A DNA stretch of 8,181 nucleotides from Sphingomonadaceae bacterium (GCA_019454625.1 JACFNY010000075.1:1-8181), one strand, 5' to 3'; positions 1 to 7,337 are shown, counted from the stretch's first letter. A program made the numbers and translations. The notes: a model not told the origin generated them from the letters alone.

Positions 1-2040
1 CAGCTTGTTGGTGATCGCATAGCCCGTGCCCGCCGCGAGCGACTGGTATTCGTTGTGCAAATAGCCGACGCTGGCGTTGAGATCGAGGCCGGGAAGCGGC
101 GCCGCGAGAATCTCCGCCTCGAACCCGTAGAGATCGACGCTGCCAGCGTTGTCGACGGTGAGAATAAGACCGCCCGTCGTCGGTGAGACGCTGTTGGTCT
201 GGAGCTGGAGATCCTTGTACTGGCTGTAGAAGCCGGCGAGGTTGAACGTCATCAGCCCGCCCAGCAGCCGCGACTTCAGGCCCGCCTCATACGCCGTCAG
301 CTTCTCGGGATCGTAGGACTTGAATTCCTCGGGCGTCAGCGGCCGCGGATTCCAGCCGCCGCTCTTGAAGCCCTTCGACCACGACGCATAGAGCAGCACG
401 TCGTCGCTCGCGCGGTAGTCGATGCCGATCTTCGGCGTGAAGTTCTTCCACGTGCGTTCGTCGTGCGTCGGCGGCGTCGCGATGCGGCCGGAATTCGGAT
501 AGACGGAATCGATGAAGTAACGCTTGCGCTCCCAGCTGTAGCGCCCGCCGAGGGTGAGCGTCAGCGCGGGCACGATCTCGTAGCTCGCCTGACCGAACAC
601 CGCCCAGTTGTTGGTGGTGAGCGCCGTCCGCGGCCGCACGTCGAGGTCGAGCAGCGCGTTGAACGGATTGCCCGCGCCGCCCGCGCAGGGAAGGCCGGCG
701 ACCGGCGGCGGGCAGGGCACGCCCGGCACCAGCGGGATAAGCGCATCGGGAAGCAGTTCGAGCGCATCGTAGAGGCCCGAGGCGAGCAGCGTCTGGTTGA
801 GGTCGTGCGCGCGTTCGCGGAAATAGTACGCGCCGACCAGCCAGTTCAGGCGCTTGTCGCCGGTCGCCCCGCTCAGCTGCAATTCCTGGCTGAACTGGTT
901 CTCGTTCTGCACCTCGTCGGTGTGGATGATCGGGAACGGCGACTGGTCCATGTCGACCTGGATCTTCGCGTCCATCTCGCGGTAGCCGGTGATCGACTTG
1001 ACGGTGAGCGCCGGGTTCGCCTCCCACGCGATGGTGAGGTTCGTGCCCCACACGTCCGCCTTGTCGCGCGTCGCGCCGGTGCCGTTGCTGACGCGCCGGT
1101 CGGAGGAGACCCAGCGGTCGTCGAACAGCGCGCCCGCGGGCAGGCCGTCGCGCGCGGCGACGAGCGGCGCGGCGATCATGTTGTAGAGATCGTAGAGTCC
1201 GCCGGGGAACGAGAACGTGTCAGACAGCCGCTGCGGCGACCCGTTCTGGCGGATGCGCGAGGCGTCGAACGACAGGTCGACCGTCCAGTCCTCCGAAGGA
1301 TTCCACGCGATCGCGAAACGGCCCGCATCGACGTTGATGTCGCCGAGATCGGTGCCGTCGGGGCGGATCACGTAGCCGTCCTGATTCTTGCTGGCCGCGG
1401 CAAGCTTGATCGCAAGCACGTCCGGGATCAGCGGCACCGAAACACGCCCTTCCACGTCGATGCGGTCGCGCGAGCCGAGCGTCGTGCGGACCTGCCCGGA
1501 GAGTTCGTTGCCGGGCCGCGAGGAGATAATGTTGATCGCGCCGCCGATGGTGTTCTTGCCGTAGAGCGTACCCTGCGGGCCGCGCAGAACCTCGATGCGC
1601 TCGATGTCGGAAAGGTCCATCATCGCGCCGATCGAGCGCGCGATATAGACGCCGTCGACATAGACGCCGACGCCGGGGTCGGTCGGGAAGATGAAATCGT
1701 TCTGGCCGACGCCGCGGATGAAGATCGCGGCGTTGGTGCTGCCGCCATCGCCCTTGCCCGAATTGATCTCGACGTTCGGCACGTAGGCGGCGACGTTGCC
1801 GATGTTGGTGACGTCGCGCGCGCTCATCTGCGCCTCGCCGAACGCGGAGACGGAGAGCGGCGTCTCCTGCAGGCTCTGCTCGCGCTTCTGCGCGGTGATG
1901 ATGATCTCGGCGATGCCGGTCTCATCTGCGCCTCTCTCATCGCTTTCCTGTGCCGTGGCGGGGAGGGCGATGAGACCCGCCATCAGCGCGGAAACGGAAA
2001 TACCGGCCTTTATGCAGCCGGGAACAGACCTTCGAACCAT
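1..2040 (-). CDS. TonB-dependent outer-membrane receptor, C-terminus cut by window edge
   Basis: Outer-membrane active transporter that would take up a substrate using energy from TonB-ExbBD. The frame is open without a stop from the ATG at 2038-2040 to base 1, giving 680 residues; related receptors usually run to roughly 750-800, so the last barrel strands are missing. Residues 1-30 form a signal peptide with a basic start (MVRR), a hydrophobic core and a likely cut after ATA before Q31. A TonB-box-like IAEIIITA lies at 43-50, followed by AQKREQ. The plug carries IRGVGQND (108-115), YVDGVY (127-132) and LRGPQGTLYGKN (152-163). The barrel has the usual late GFKSGGWNPRP (557-567) and YEAGLKS (584-590). 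The start is supported by a strong GGGAGGAG upstream. It is 34 bp downstream of the thiolase and probably co-transcribed with it. The ligand is unknown; the context suggests the substrate of the pathway encoded upstream. Confidence 0.95.
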   Translation of the reverse strand, partial: MVRRSVPGCIKAGISVSALMAGLIALPATAQESDERGADETGIAEIIITAQKREQSLQETPLSVSAFGEAQMSARDVTNIGNVAAYVPNVEINSGKGDGGSTNAAIFIRGVGQNDFIFPTDPGVGVYVDGVYIARSIGAMMDLSDIERIEVLRGPQGTLYGKNTIGGAINIISSRPGNELSGQVRTTLGSRDRIDVEGRVSVPLIPDVLAIKLAAASKNQDGYVIRPDGTDLGDINVDAGRFAIAWNPSEDWTVDLSFDASRIRQNGSPQRLSDTFSFPGGLYDLYNMIAAPLVAARDGLPAGALFDDRWVSSDRRVSNGTGATRDKADVWGTNLTIAWEANPALTVKSITGYREMDAKIQVDMDQSPFPIIHTDEVQNENQFSQELQLSGATGDKRLNWLVGAYYFRERAHDLNQTLLASGLYDALELLPDALIPLVPGVPCPPPVAGLPCAGGAGNPFNALLDLDVRPRTALTTNNWAVFGQASYEIVPALTLTLGGRYSWERKRYFIDSVYPNSGRIATPPTHDERTWKNFTPKIGIDYRASDDVLLYASWSKGFKSGGWNPRPLTPEEFKSYDPEKLTAYEAGLKSRLLGGLMTFNLAGFYSQYKDLQLQTNSVSPTTGGLILTVDNAGSVDLYGFEAEILAAPLPGLDLNASVGYLHNEYQSLAAGTGYAITNKL

Positions 2041-2046
2041 GATACA

Positions 2047-2054
2047 CTCCTCCC
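2047..2054 (-). promoter_or_regulatory. Strong ribosome binding site of the TonB-dependent receptor gene
   Basis: On the minus strand this reads GGGAGGAG, six bases before the ATG at 2038-2040. It is the best Shine-Dalgarno match at any junction in the window and fixes the receptor start. It suggests the receptor is translated independently and strongly even though the gene is probably last or late in the transcript. Confidence 0.8.
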
Positions 2055-2074
2055 GCTTTCTGGTTGTCTCCGCC

Positions 2075-3214
2075 TCATCGCGAAAGGATCGCGACGGTGC
2101 AGGATTTCGTGTCGCCGGCGAGGTCGCCGCCCATGCACTGGGCAAGGCCGACCTTCGCGCCGTCCACCTGGCGCGCGCCCGCGCTGCAGCGCAGGTGCCG
2201 GGCGATCTCGGCGACCTGCGCGACGCCGGTTGCGGCGACCGGGTGGCCGCGGCTCAGCAGCCCGCCGGAGACGTTGACCGGGATGCGCCCGCCGAGCGCC
2301 GTGGCACCGCTCGCGGCGAGCGGTCCGCCCTCGCCGGAGGCGCAGAGACCGAGCGCCTCGCAGTGCAAAATCTCCGCGATCGAGAAGGCGTCGTGGCATT
2401 CGACGAGATCGAGGTCCTCGGGGCCGATCCCGGCGCGCGCATAGGCGGCGGCGGCGGTCTCGGTATCGGTCTCCCAGCGGGCGAGATCGGCCGGGTTCTC
2501 GTAGCCGCCGCTCGCGAGGACGATGCTGTCGATGCGCACGCCCGCGCCCAGCTCGCGCGCGAGGCGGTCGGAGCCGATGACGAGCGCCGATGCGCCGTCC
2601 GCGATCGGGCAGCATTCGGAGCGGGTCAGCGGATCGGCAACCGTCGGACCGGCGAGCACGTTTGCAGATGATTCCGCGCGCTGGAATAGCGCGTTCGGAT
2701 TGAGTGCGCCGTGGCGGCGGCTCTTCTCGACGACTGCGGCCATCTGTTCGCGCGTGGTGCCGAATTCGTGCATGTGCCGCTGCGCGCGCAGCGCGAAGCT
2801 CGCGGGCGTGACGAGGCCGAGCAGCGTGTCGATCTCGGTGCGGCCGGAATTGATGAGGCCGAGCGTCGGCACGCACATGCGCTCGACGCCGAGCACCAGC
2901 GCCGCCTCCATCTGCCCGGCGCTCACGGCGTTCCACGCGAGCCAGAGCGCGCTCGATCCCGAGGTGCAGGCGTTCTCGACATTCACGACCGGCAGGCGGC
3001 GCAGGCCGAGCTCGCGCAGCAGCGTCTGGCCGATCGTCGTGTCGCCGAACAGCATCCCGCCGAGCGCGTTGGCGACGAACGCGCCGTCGATTTGCGCGGG
3101 CGCAAGGCCCGCGTCGGAAAGCGCGAGGCGCGCGGCTTCGACGCCCAGTGAAACGATCGTTCGTTCCAGTTTTTGCGTGAAGCGTGTCGTGCCGACACCG
3201 AGGATCGCGACCAT
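2075..3214 (-). CDS. SCP-x-type thiolase (acetyl-CoA acetyltransferase/lipid-transfer family)
   Basis: Thiolase-superfamily protein of 379 residues that would cleave a beta-ketoacyl-CoA with CoA to acyl-CoA plus acetyl-CoA in the cytoplasm. The N-terminus MVAILGVGTTRF is typical of the SCP-x/lipid-transfer branch and supports the ATG at 3212-3214. The nucleophilic cysteine is C83 in NACTSGSSA. HDAF at 274-277 replaces the NEAF of classical thiolases, as is usual in SCP-x types. GGLLSRGHP (317-325) supplies H324, and LAQCMGG supplies C360 at the position of the second catalytic cysteine. The full catalytic set is therefore visible. The gene starts 7 bp after the DUF35 gene with no good Shine-Dalgarno of its own, so it may depend on translational coupling. 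Members paired with DUF35 proteins can instead be retro-aldolases (steroid Ltp2 type); the intact C83/H324/C360 set favours thiolysis but does not prove it. Confidence 0.93.
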   Translation of the reverse strand: MVAILGVGTTRFTQKLERTIVSLGVEAARLALSDAGLAPAQIDGAFVANALGGMLFGDTTIGQTLLRELGLRRLPVVNVENACTSGSSALWLAWNAVSAGQMEAALVLGVERMCVPTLGLINSGRTEIDTLLGLVTPASFALRAQRHMHEFGTTREQMAAVVEKSRRHGALNPNALFQRAESSANVLAGPTVADPLTRSECCPIADGASALVIGSDRLARELGAGVRIDSIVLASGGYENPADLARWETDTETAAAAYARAGIGPEDLDLVECHDAFSIAEILHCEALGLCASGEGGPLAASGATALGGRIPVNVSGGLLSRGHPVAATGVAQVAEIARHLRCSAGARQVDGAKVGLAQCMGGDLAGDTKSCTVAILSR

Positions 3215-3221
3215 GCGGGGA

Positions 3222-3635
3222 TCAGTCTTTCAGGGCGGGCGTGAAATAGGGACGGATGCAGGGTTCGCCGTCGAGGCCGACGCCGAGCGCGCCGCTCCTC
3301 AGGTCGAGTGCCATACCGATGCGGAAATCCTCCGCGTGCGCGGGGTCGAGCAGCATGAAGATGCGCAAGGGATGGTCATCGAGATCGACGTAGCCGACCG
3401 CGTAGGGCGCGGGCAGGCCGAACGGCGGCTTGGTGCGGACGACCGTGGCGCTGTAGAGCGTGCCGCTGCCGCCGAGGTTCACGGTTTCGGTTTCGGCCAT
3501 GTCGTCCGGGCAATGCGCGCGCGCCGGGAAGTGCCGCGCGCCGCAGGTCGGGCAGCGGCTGCCGACGAGTTCGGTGAGCGCGCCGTCCGCCCTGAAAATC
3601 CCTTCGGCGAAAGGCGGGAGGTTGTCGCCGCTCAT
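3222..3635 (-). CDS. DUF35 / OB-fold acyl-CoA-binding-type protein with incomplete zinc ribbon
   Basis: Small 137-residue protein of the DUF35 family: an N-terminal rubredoxin-like zinc ribbon followed by an OB fold. Such proteins partner SCP-x thiolases and related enzymes and are thought to bind the acyl-CoA substrate. Visible elements are SRCPTCGARHFPARAHCPDD (26-45), with C28, C31 and C42. The usual fourth cysteine three residues after C42 is D45 here; H41 or another residue might substitute, or the site may be empty. The OB-fold part includes GSGTLYSATVVR (56-67) and PYAVGYVDLDD (77-87). The start is the ATG at 3633-3635, which overlaps the ligase TGA (ATGA) and is preceded by AAGGA nine bases away. 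The frame stays open far upstream inside the ligase, but that part has no homology-like features. Together with the thiolase 7 bp downstream it probably forms a complex. Confidence 0.92.
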   Translation of the reverse strand: MSGDNLPPFAEGIFRADGALTELVGSRCPTCGARHFPARAHCPDDMAETETVNLGGSGTLYSATVVRTKPPFGLPAPYAVGYVDLDDHPLRIFMLLDPAHAEDFRIGMALDLRSGALGVGLDGEPCIRPYFTPALKD

Positions 3636-5242
3636 GCCGCCGCGTCCTTCAGCAGCGCGTGCCATGCGGAGTCGGCCTCGCGGTCGTAGGTGTCGGCGGT
3701 GACGCCCTCGGCGCGGAGCGCGTATTTCTGCACGCGCTCGGTCGGCGTCTTGGGGAGCGCGCCCAGGATGCGGACGTAGCGCGGCACCATGAAGCGCGCC
3801 ATCTGGCGCAGGCAGTGCCGCATCAGGTCGACGGGTTCGAGCGTCTGTCCGGGGCGCAGCGTCAGGCAGATCATGACCTCGTCCTCGCCGAGTTCGGAGG
3901 CGACGGCGACGGCTGCGGATTCGAGCACGGCGGGATGCGCGGAGACGCCGCGCTCCACCTCGTAGCTGGAAATGTTCTCGCCGCGCCGGCGCAGCGCGTC
4001 CTTCTTGCGGTCGACGAAATAATAATAGCCGTCCCCGTCGCGCTTCAGATAGTCGCCGGTGTGGAACCAGAGGTCGCGCCACGCCTCCACGGTCTTTTCC
4101 GGCATCCGGTAATATTCGAGCATCATGCTGTTCATCGTCAACGGACGGATCAGCAGTTCGCCGGGCGTGTCGTCGGGTACGTCGGCGCCGTCGTCGTCGA
4201 CGAGCCGCACTTCATATTGTGGTAATGGCTGTCCGCAGCTGCCGGGGCGGCGGTGGTCGATGCTGTTGTTCAGCGGAATGCCGATCTCGCTCATGCCGTA
4301 GCCTTCGACGAGGCGCACGCCGAAACGCTGCTCGAACGACTCGAACAGGTCCTTGGGCGCGCCCGCGCCCATCATCAGGCGAAGGCCATTGTTCGCATCG
4401 TCGGGCGAAGGCGGCACCTTCCAAAGAATGGGCAGGATGCCGCCGATGTAGTTGAACGCCGTGCAGCCGTGCGCGCGCACCTCGTCCCAGAAGGCGGAGG
4501 CCGAGAAGCGCCGCGCCAGCACCATGCGCGCGCCCGAAAGCAGCGCCGGGATCGTCGAGAGGAACTGCGCGTTGCCGTGGAACAGCGGCAGCGCGTTGTA
4601 GAGGCAATCGTCCGGCGTATAGCGGCAGGCGTCGGCGATGATCGCCGCCTGCATCAGCACGTAGTTCTGCGGCAGCACCGCGCCCTTGGAGGGGCCGGTG
4701 GTCCCGGAGGTGAACATCACCGCGACCGGATCGGCGGGACCGATCGCGGGCGCATCGGCGAGCGGCGCGGCACCTTCCAGCGTGCGGAAATCGACAATCT
4801 GCTGCGGGATGCCGTCCGGCCCTGCGCCGTCCAGCAGCGCGACGGTGCGGAGCTTCGGCAGGTCGGCGGCGATGTCCGTGAGGCGATCCTGAAACACCCC
4901 TTCGAGGATCAGCAGCGAGCATTCCGCCTGATCCAGCATGTAGTGGAGGAGCGTGCCGCGATGCGCCGTGTTGATCGGCACCTCGACCGCGCCGAGCTGC
5001 GACAGCGCGAACCAGCAGAGGAGGAATTCCGGGCGGTTCCCCATCATGATCGCGACATTGTCGCCGCGCCCGACGCCGAGCGCGGCAAGGCCGCCTGCAA
5101 GGCGCGCCGCCGCCGCGTGCAGCGCGCCGAAGGTAAAGTCCCGCCCTTCGAAATGCAGGAACGGGTCGTCCGGCCGTTCGGCGGCCCGCTGCTTCAGCAG
5201 GCCGTGAACAGTGCGCTCGGCAAGGTCCGCGAGAGTATCCAC
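3632..5242 (-). CDS. AMP-forming acyl-CoA ligase, crotonobetaine/carnitine-CoA-ligase-like
   Basis: ANL-superfamily ligase of 536 residues that activates a carboxylic acid with ATP and CoA through an acyl-AMP. I chose the GTG at 5240-5242: it lies 7 bp after the upstream stop, has GAGG five bases before it, and gives MDTLADLAERTV, a normal start for the family. An in-frame ATG at 5326 would add 28 low-complexity residues lying within the upstream gene. Motifs in order: P-loop FTSGTTGPSKG (177-187), YGMSE (315-319), WFHTGD (392-397), DRKKD (411-415) and RRRGENIS (418-425). The C-terminal hinge motif reads LPKTPTERVQK (496-506), with arginine R503 at the usual catalytic-lysine position. It resembles CaiC-type ligases, but no carnitine genes are nearby. 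In this context the likely substrate is the beta-keto acid made by the upstream carboxylase-like subunits; this is inference. Confidence 0.93.
   Translation of the reverse strand: MDTLADLAERTVHGLLKQRAAERPDDPFLHFEGRDFTFGALHAAAARLAGGLAALGVGRGDNVAIMMGNRPEFLLCWFALSQLGAVEVPINTAHRGTLLHYMLDQAECSLLILEGVFQDRLTDIAADLPKLRTVALLDGAGPDGIPQQIVDFRTLEGAAPLADAPAIGPADPVAVMFTSGTTGPSKGAVLPQNYVLMQAAIIADACRYTPDDCLYNALPLFHGNAQFLSTIPALLSGARMVLARRFSASAFWDEVRAHGCTAFNYIGGILPILWKVPPSPDDANNGLRLMMGAGAPKDLFESFEQRFGVRLVEGYGMSEIGIPLNNSIDHRRPGSCGQPLPQYEVRLVDDDGADVPDDTPGELLIRPLTMNSMMLEYYRMPEKTVEAWRDLWFHTGDYLKRDGDGYYYFVDRKKDALRRRGENISSYEVERGVSAHPAVLESAAVAVASELGEDEVMICLTLRPGQTLEPVDLMRHCLRQMARFMVPRYVRILGALPKTPTERVQKYALRAEGVTADTYDREADSAWHALLKDAAA
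3645..3649 (-). promoter_or_regulatory. Ribosome binding site of the DUF35 gene, inside the ligase 3' end
   Basis: AAGGA on the minus strand, nine bases before the ATG at 3633-3635 and within the last codons of the CoA ligase. With the ATGA stop/start overlap it points to translational coupling of ligase and DUF35 protein, and it decides the short start over upstream in-frame candidates. Confidence 0.65.
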
Positions 5243-5247
5243 GTGTG

Positions 5248-5251
5248 CCTC
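5248..5251 (-). promoter_or_regulatory. Ribosome binding site supporting a GTG start for the CoA ligase
   Basis: GAGG on the minus strand, overlapping the TGA of the upstream gene and five bases before the GTG at 5240-5242. It is the reason for preferring GTG over an ATG 84 bases upstream. Confidence 0.6.
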
Positions 5252-7328
5252 AGGCGGCGCGAAGCTGCACGGCCGGCTGCATCCCGTCGCGCGGGTTCGG
5301 CCAGCTCCCGTAGTAGCGCAGTGCATCCTCGGGCGGCGACAGCTTCGACCAGTCCTTCACGAATTCGCCATACGGTTTCGCCCGCGCGAGCCGTTCGGCG
5401 CGCGCCGCCTTCCGCAGCGCCTCGGTGCCCTCGGCATCGAAGCGCAGCGTCCCGGCATCGTAGGCGATCCTGTAGACGTGCTCCGCCGCCCAGTGCGACA
5501 CGCGGCCGTTGCGCAGGTCGGCGAGCACGCTCGCGGGATCGCGCTCCAGCGGGTCGCCGTAGCCGCCGCCGCCGCCGACCGCGACATAATAGGTGTCGCC
5601 GTCGTTGAACGGCTCCACCACCATGTTGACGTCGACGGTCTTCTTGGCGCCCGTCTCGGGATTGTCCGCCGCGAACACGCCGGCGAGATCGTGCGGCAGA
5701 GGCGTCTCGCCGTCCGCCATCAGTGCCTTGATGTTGCTGTCGTGCACGGTCTGCACGAACACCGGCGGCACGGCATAGCCGCCGAACAGGCCGAGCGTTG
5801 TCGGGAAGCGCGAGCCGCCGCCCATCGAGCCGAGCATGAAGCGGTTGGTGTCGTGGACGATGAGGCCGAAGCCGACGCCGCAGCCGCCGCGCTGCCTGCC
5901 GTGGCCGTAGCTGTTGTTGAAGAGGTTGCGGAACGTGTAGAGGAACGGCCGGTCGCTTTCGGTCGCCTCGACGTCCGAGCAGTCGCTCATCGTCGCGAAG
6001 AACGCGCCCGCCGCTTCCACGCCGTCCATGTCCGGCCGCGCGCCGCAGCCGGTCGCGTTGATCTCGGGCGTGATGTCGGCGATGCCCTCGCCGAACTGGT
6101 TGATGCCGCCGAAGGTCGGGATCGCGAAGCCGGAGAACCACGCCGCCACCGCGCGCGAGGCGTCGTAGCTGTAGGTCATGCGCGCGCCGGTCAGGAAGAT
6201 GCCCTGCGTGAAGCAGGTCTGCACCAGCGGCGCGAGCGATGTGGAAGCGTCGCCCTTCGCGTTCACCATCGCGTCGTCCGGGAAACGCCAGTCGATCGCT
6301 TCCAGAAGGCCGTTGTTGGCGGGCAGGTCATGGAACAGCCAGCCGCAGTAATAGACGCATGAAAGCCCGAGGATGCCCTGGAAGAAGCTGTTGATCGGGC
6401 GGCCTTCCACGAGCGGCGAGGTGTTCTCGAAATCCATGATGATGCGGTCGCCCTGCTTGATCATGGTGAGGTTGATCTTGGTGAGCCCGGATTCGGTGCC
6501 CACCGTGTCGAGGAAGCGCGGCTGCCGGTAGATGCCGTCGTTGAGCTCGGCGACGCGGCGCTTTGCGGCCTCACCCGTCTGCGTCAGGATGCGCCTGAGG
6601 CCGCCGATGAAGAATTCCGGCCCCTTCTCCTCGATCACTTCGAGCACGCGGCGCTGCGCGATGCGCGCGGCGGCGAGGCGCGCCTTGATGTCGAGGATCA
6701 TCGTGCGCGGGTCGCGCGTCATCGCGGCCAGCATGTTGAGGATGTCCTCGCGCAGCTGGTAATTCTCGCCGATCTTGATCGGCGGCACGAGCAGGCCTTC
6801 GTCGTACTTGGTTTTCGCGGTGTTGCAGGTGCCGCCGGGCTCGGTGCCGCCCGCCTCGCCGGTGTGCACGGCGGCGGCGATGAAGCACATCAGCTCGCCC
6901 TTGTGGAACACGGGCACGGCGAGCCCCATGTCGGCGTTGTGCACGCCCGCGTAGAAGGGATCGTTGTAGAAGAAGCTGTCTCCGTCCTTCACGCCCACCG
7001 AGGGCTCGTCCACCCAGTGCTTCACCACGTATTTCAGCGGGAGCTGGCCGAGCACGGCGTGGTGGTAGATGCCGGTCGCGCAGACGCTGAGGTCGCCCTG
7101 TCGCGTGAAGATGCCGAAGGCGACGTCGCCCCAGCGCATCGCGGTGGAGGCGCCGAGCTTCATCGTCGTCTCTTTGCCTTCGAGCGCGATCATGTGCATC
7201 TTGTGCTTGAAGATGTCGAACTCCACCGGGTCGATGCGCGCCTGCGCGGCGGCTTCGGCCTCGGTCATCGGTTCGGGGCGCAGGCGCTGGACCACCTCGT
7301 GGTCGCGGGCGTAGGCAATGCCGGTCAT
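5250..7328 (-). CDS. HyuB-family subunit, closest in features to ketone (acetone/acetophenone) carboxylase alpha
   Basis: Complete 692-residue hydantoinase-B/oxoprolinase-family protein. The start is the ATG at 7326-7328, with AGGGAG nine bases upstream; an open extension to 7964 overlaps the preceding gene and looks spurious. NDPFYAGVHNADM (122-134) and AAVHTGE (152-158) supply H130, D133 and H155. From memory these match the Mn-binding His/Asp/His of the Xanthobacter acetone carboxylase alpha subunit, but the triad is also shared with HyuB in general. More telling are the length (HyuB is usually nearer 550-600), RGGCGVGFG (480-488), a GGYAVPP segment (517-522) followed by SNIKALMADGETPLP (531-545), VAVGGGGGYGDPLERDP (582-598), and a tail beyond residue 645 beginning AERLARAKPYGEF. 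These look like the carboxylase branch. Expected role: catalytic subunit that, with HyuA, uses ATP to carboxylate a ketone. Alternatives are lactam, hydantoin or oxoproline hydrolysis. The family call is certain; the carboxylase call is about 65%. Confidence 0.9.
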   Translation of the reverse strand: MTGIAYARDHEVVQRLRPEPMTEAEAAAQARIDPVEFDIFKHKMHMIALEGKETTMKLGASTAMRWGDVAFGIFTRQGDLSVCATGIYHHAVLGQLPLKYVVKHWVDEPSVGVKDGDSFFYNDPFYAGVHNADMGLAVPVFHKGELMCFIAAAVHTGEAGGTEPGGTCNTAKTKYDEGLLVPPIKIGENYQLREDILNMLAAMTRDPRTMILDIKARLAAARIAQRRVLEVIEEKGPEFFIGGLRRILTQTGEAAKRRVAELNDGIYRQPRFLDTVGTESGLTKINLTMIKQGDRIIMDFENTSPLVEGRPINSFFQGILGLSCVYYCGWLFHDLPANNGLLEAIDWRFPDDAMVNAKGDASTSLAPLVQTCFTQGIFLTGARMTYSYDASRAVAAWFSGFAIPTFGGINQFGEGIADITPEINATGCGARPDMDGVEAAGAFFATMSDCSDVEATESDRPFLYTFRNLFNNSYGHGRQRGGCGVGFGLIVHDTNRFMLGSMGGGSRFPTTLGLFGGYAVPPVFVQTVHDSNIKALMADGETPLPHDLAGVFAADNPETGAKKTVDVNMVVEPFNDGDTYYVAVGGGGGYGDPLERDPASVLADLRNGRVSHWAAEHVYRIAYDAGTLRFDAEGTEALRKAARAERLARAKPYGEFVKDWSKLSPPEDALRYYGSWPNPRDGMQPAVQLRAA

Positions 7329-7337
7329 GTCGCGTGT

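Noticed and set aside
2041..2074. Possible terminator or promoter between thiolase and receptor
   Set aside because: The 34 bp hold no stem-loop with a T-run and no recognisable -35/-10 pair; the only signal is the ribosome binding site.
463..2277. 604-codon open frame on the plus strand
   Set aside because: It is antisense to the TonB-dependent receptor, which has a signal peptide, plug and barrel motifs throughout. The plus-strand product is Arg/Asp/Val-rich low-complexity sequence typical of antisense frames in GC-rich DNA.
2010..2936. 308-codon minus-strand frame overlapping the thiolase
   Set aside because: It is out of frame with the motif-bearing thiolase and overlaps the receptor start; extremely arginine-rich.
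2523..3689. 388-codon open frame on the plus strand
   Set aside because: It is antisense to the thiolase and DUF35 genes and crosses their junction; its composition is that of a shadow frame.
3636..4082. N-terminal extension of the DUF35 protein up to 4082
   Set aside because: It overlaps the ligase C-terminal domain in another frame and is Arg-rich. The ATG at 3635 gives a normal DUF35 length and has AAGGA upstream.
5243..5326. ATG start of the CoA ligase at 5326
   Set aside because: It would add 28 residues without family character, lying within the HyuB-like gene; the GTG at 5242 is better placed and has GAGG before it.
5561..5582. GCC-rich triplet run as a possible repeat element
   Set aside because: It simply encodes the polyglycine GGGGGYGD motif of the HyuB-like protein.
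4253..5608. 451-codon open frame on the plus strand
   Set aside because: It is antisense to the CoA ligase and the end of the HyuB-like gene, both with clear family motifs; the product is Arg/Ala-rich with no recognisable domain.
5194..6141. 315-codon minus-strand frame within the HyuB-like gene
   Set aside because: It is an alternative frame of a gene with conserved blocks along its entire length; Arg-rich, not protein-like.
5211..6362. 383-codon open frame on the plus strand
   Set aside because: It is antisense to the HyuB-like gene and the ligase start; Ala/Arg/Val-rich with no motif.
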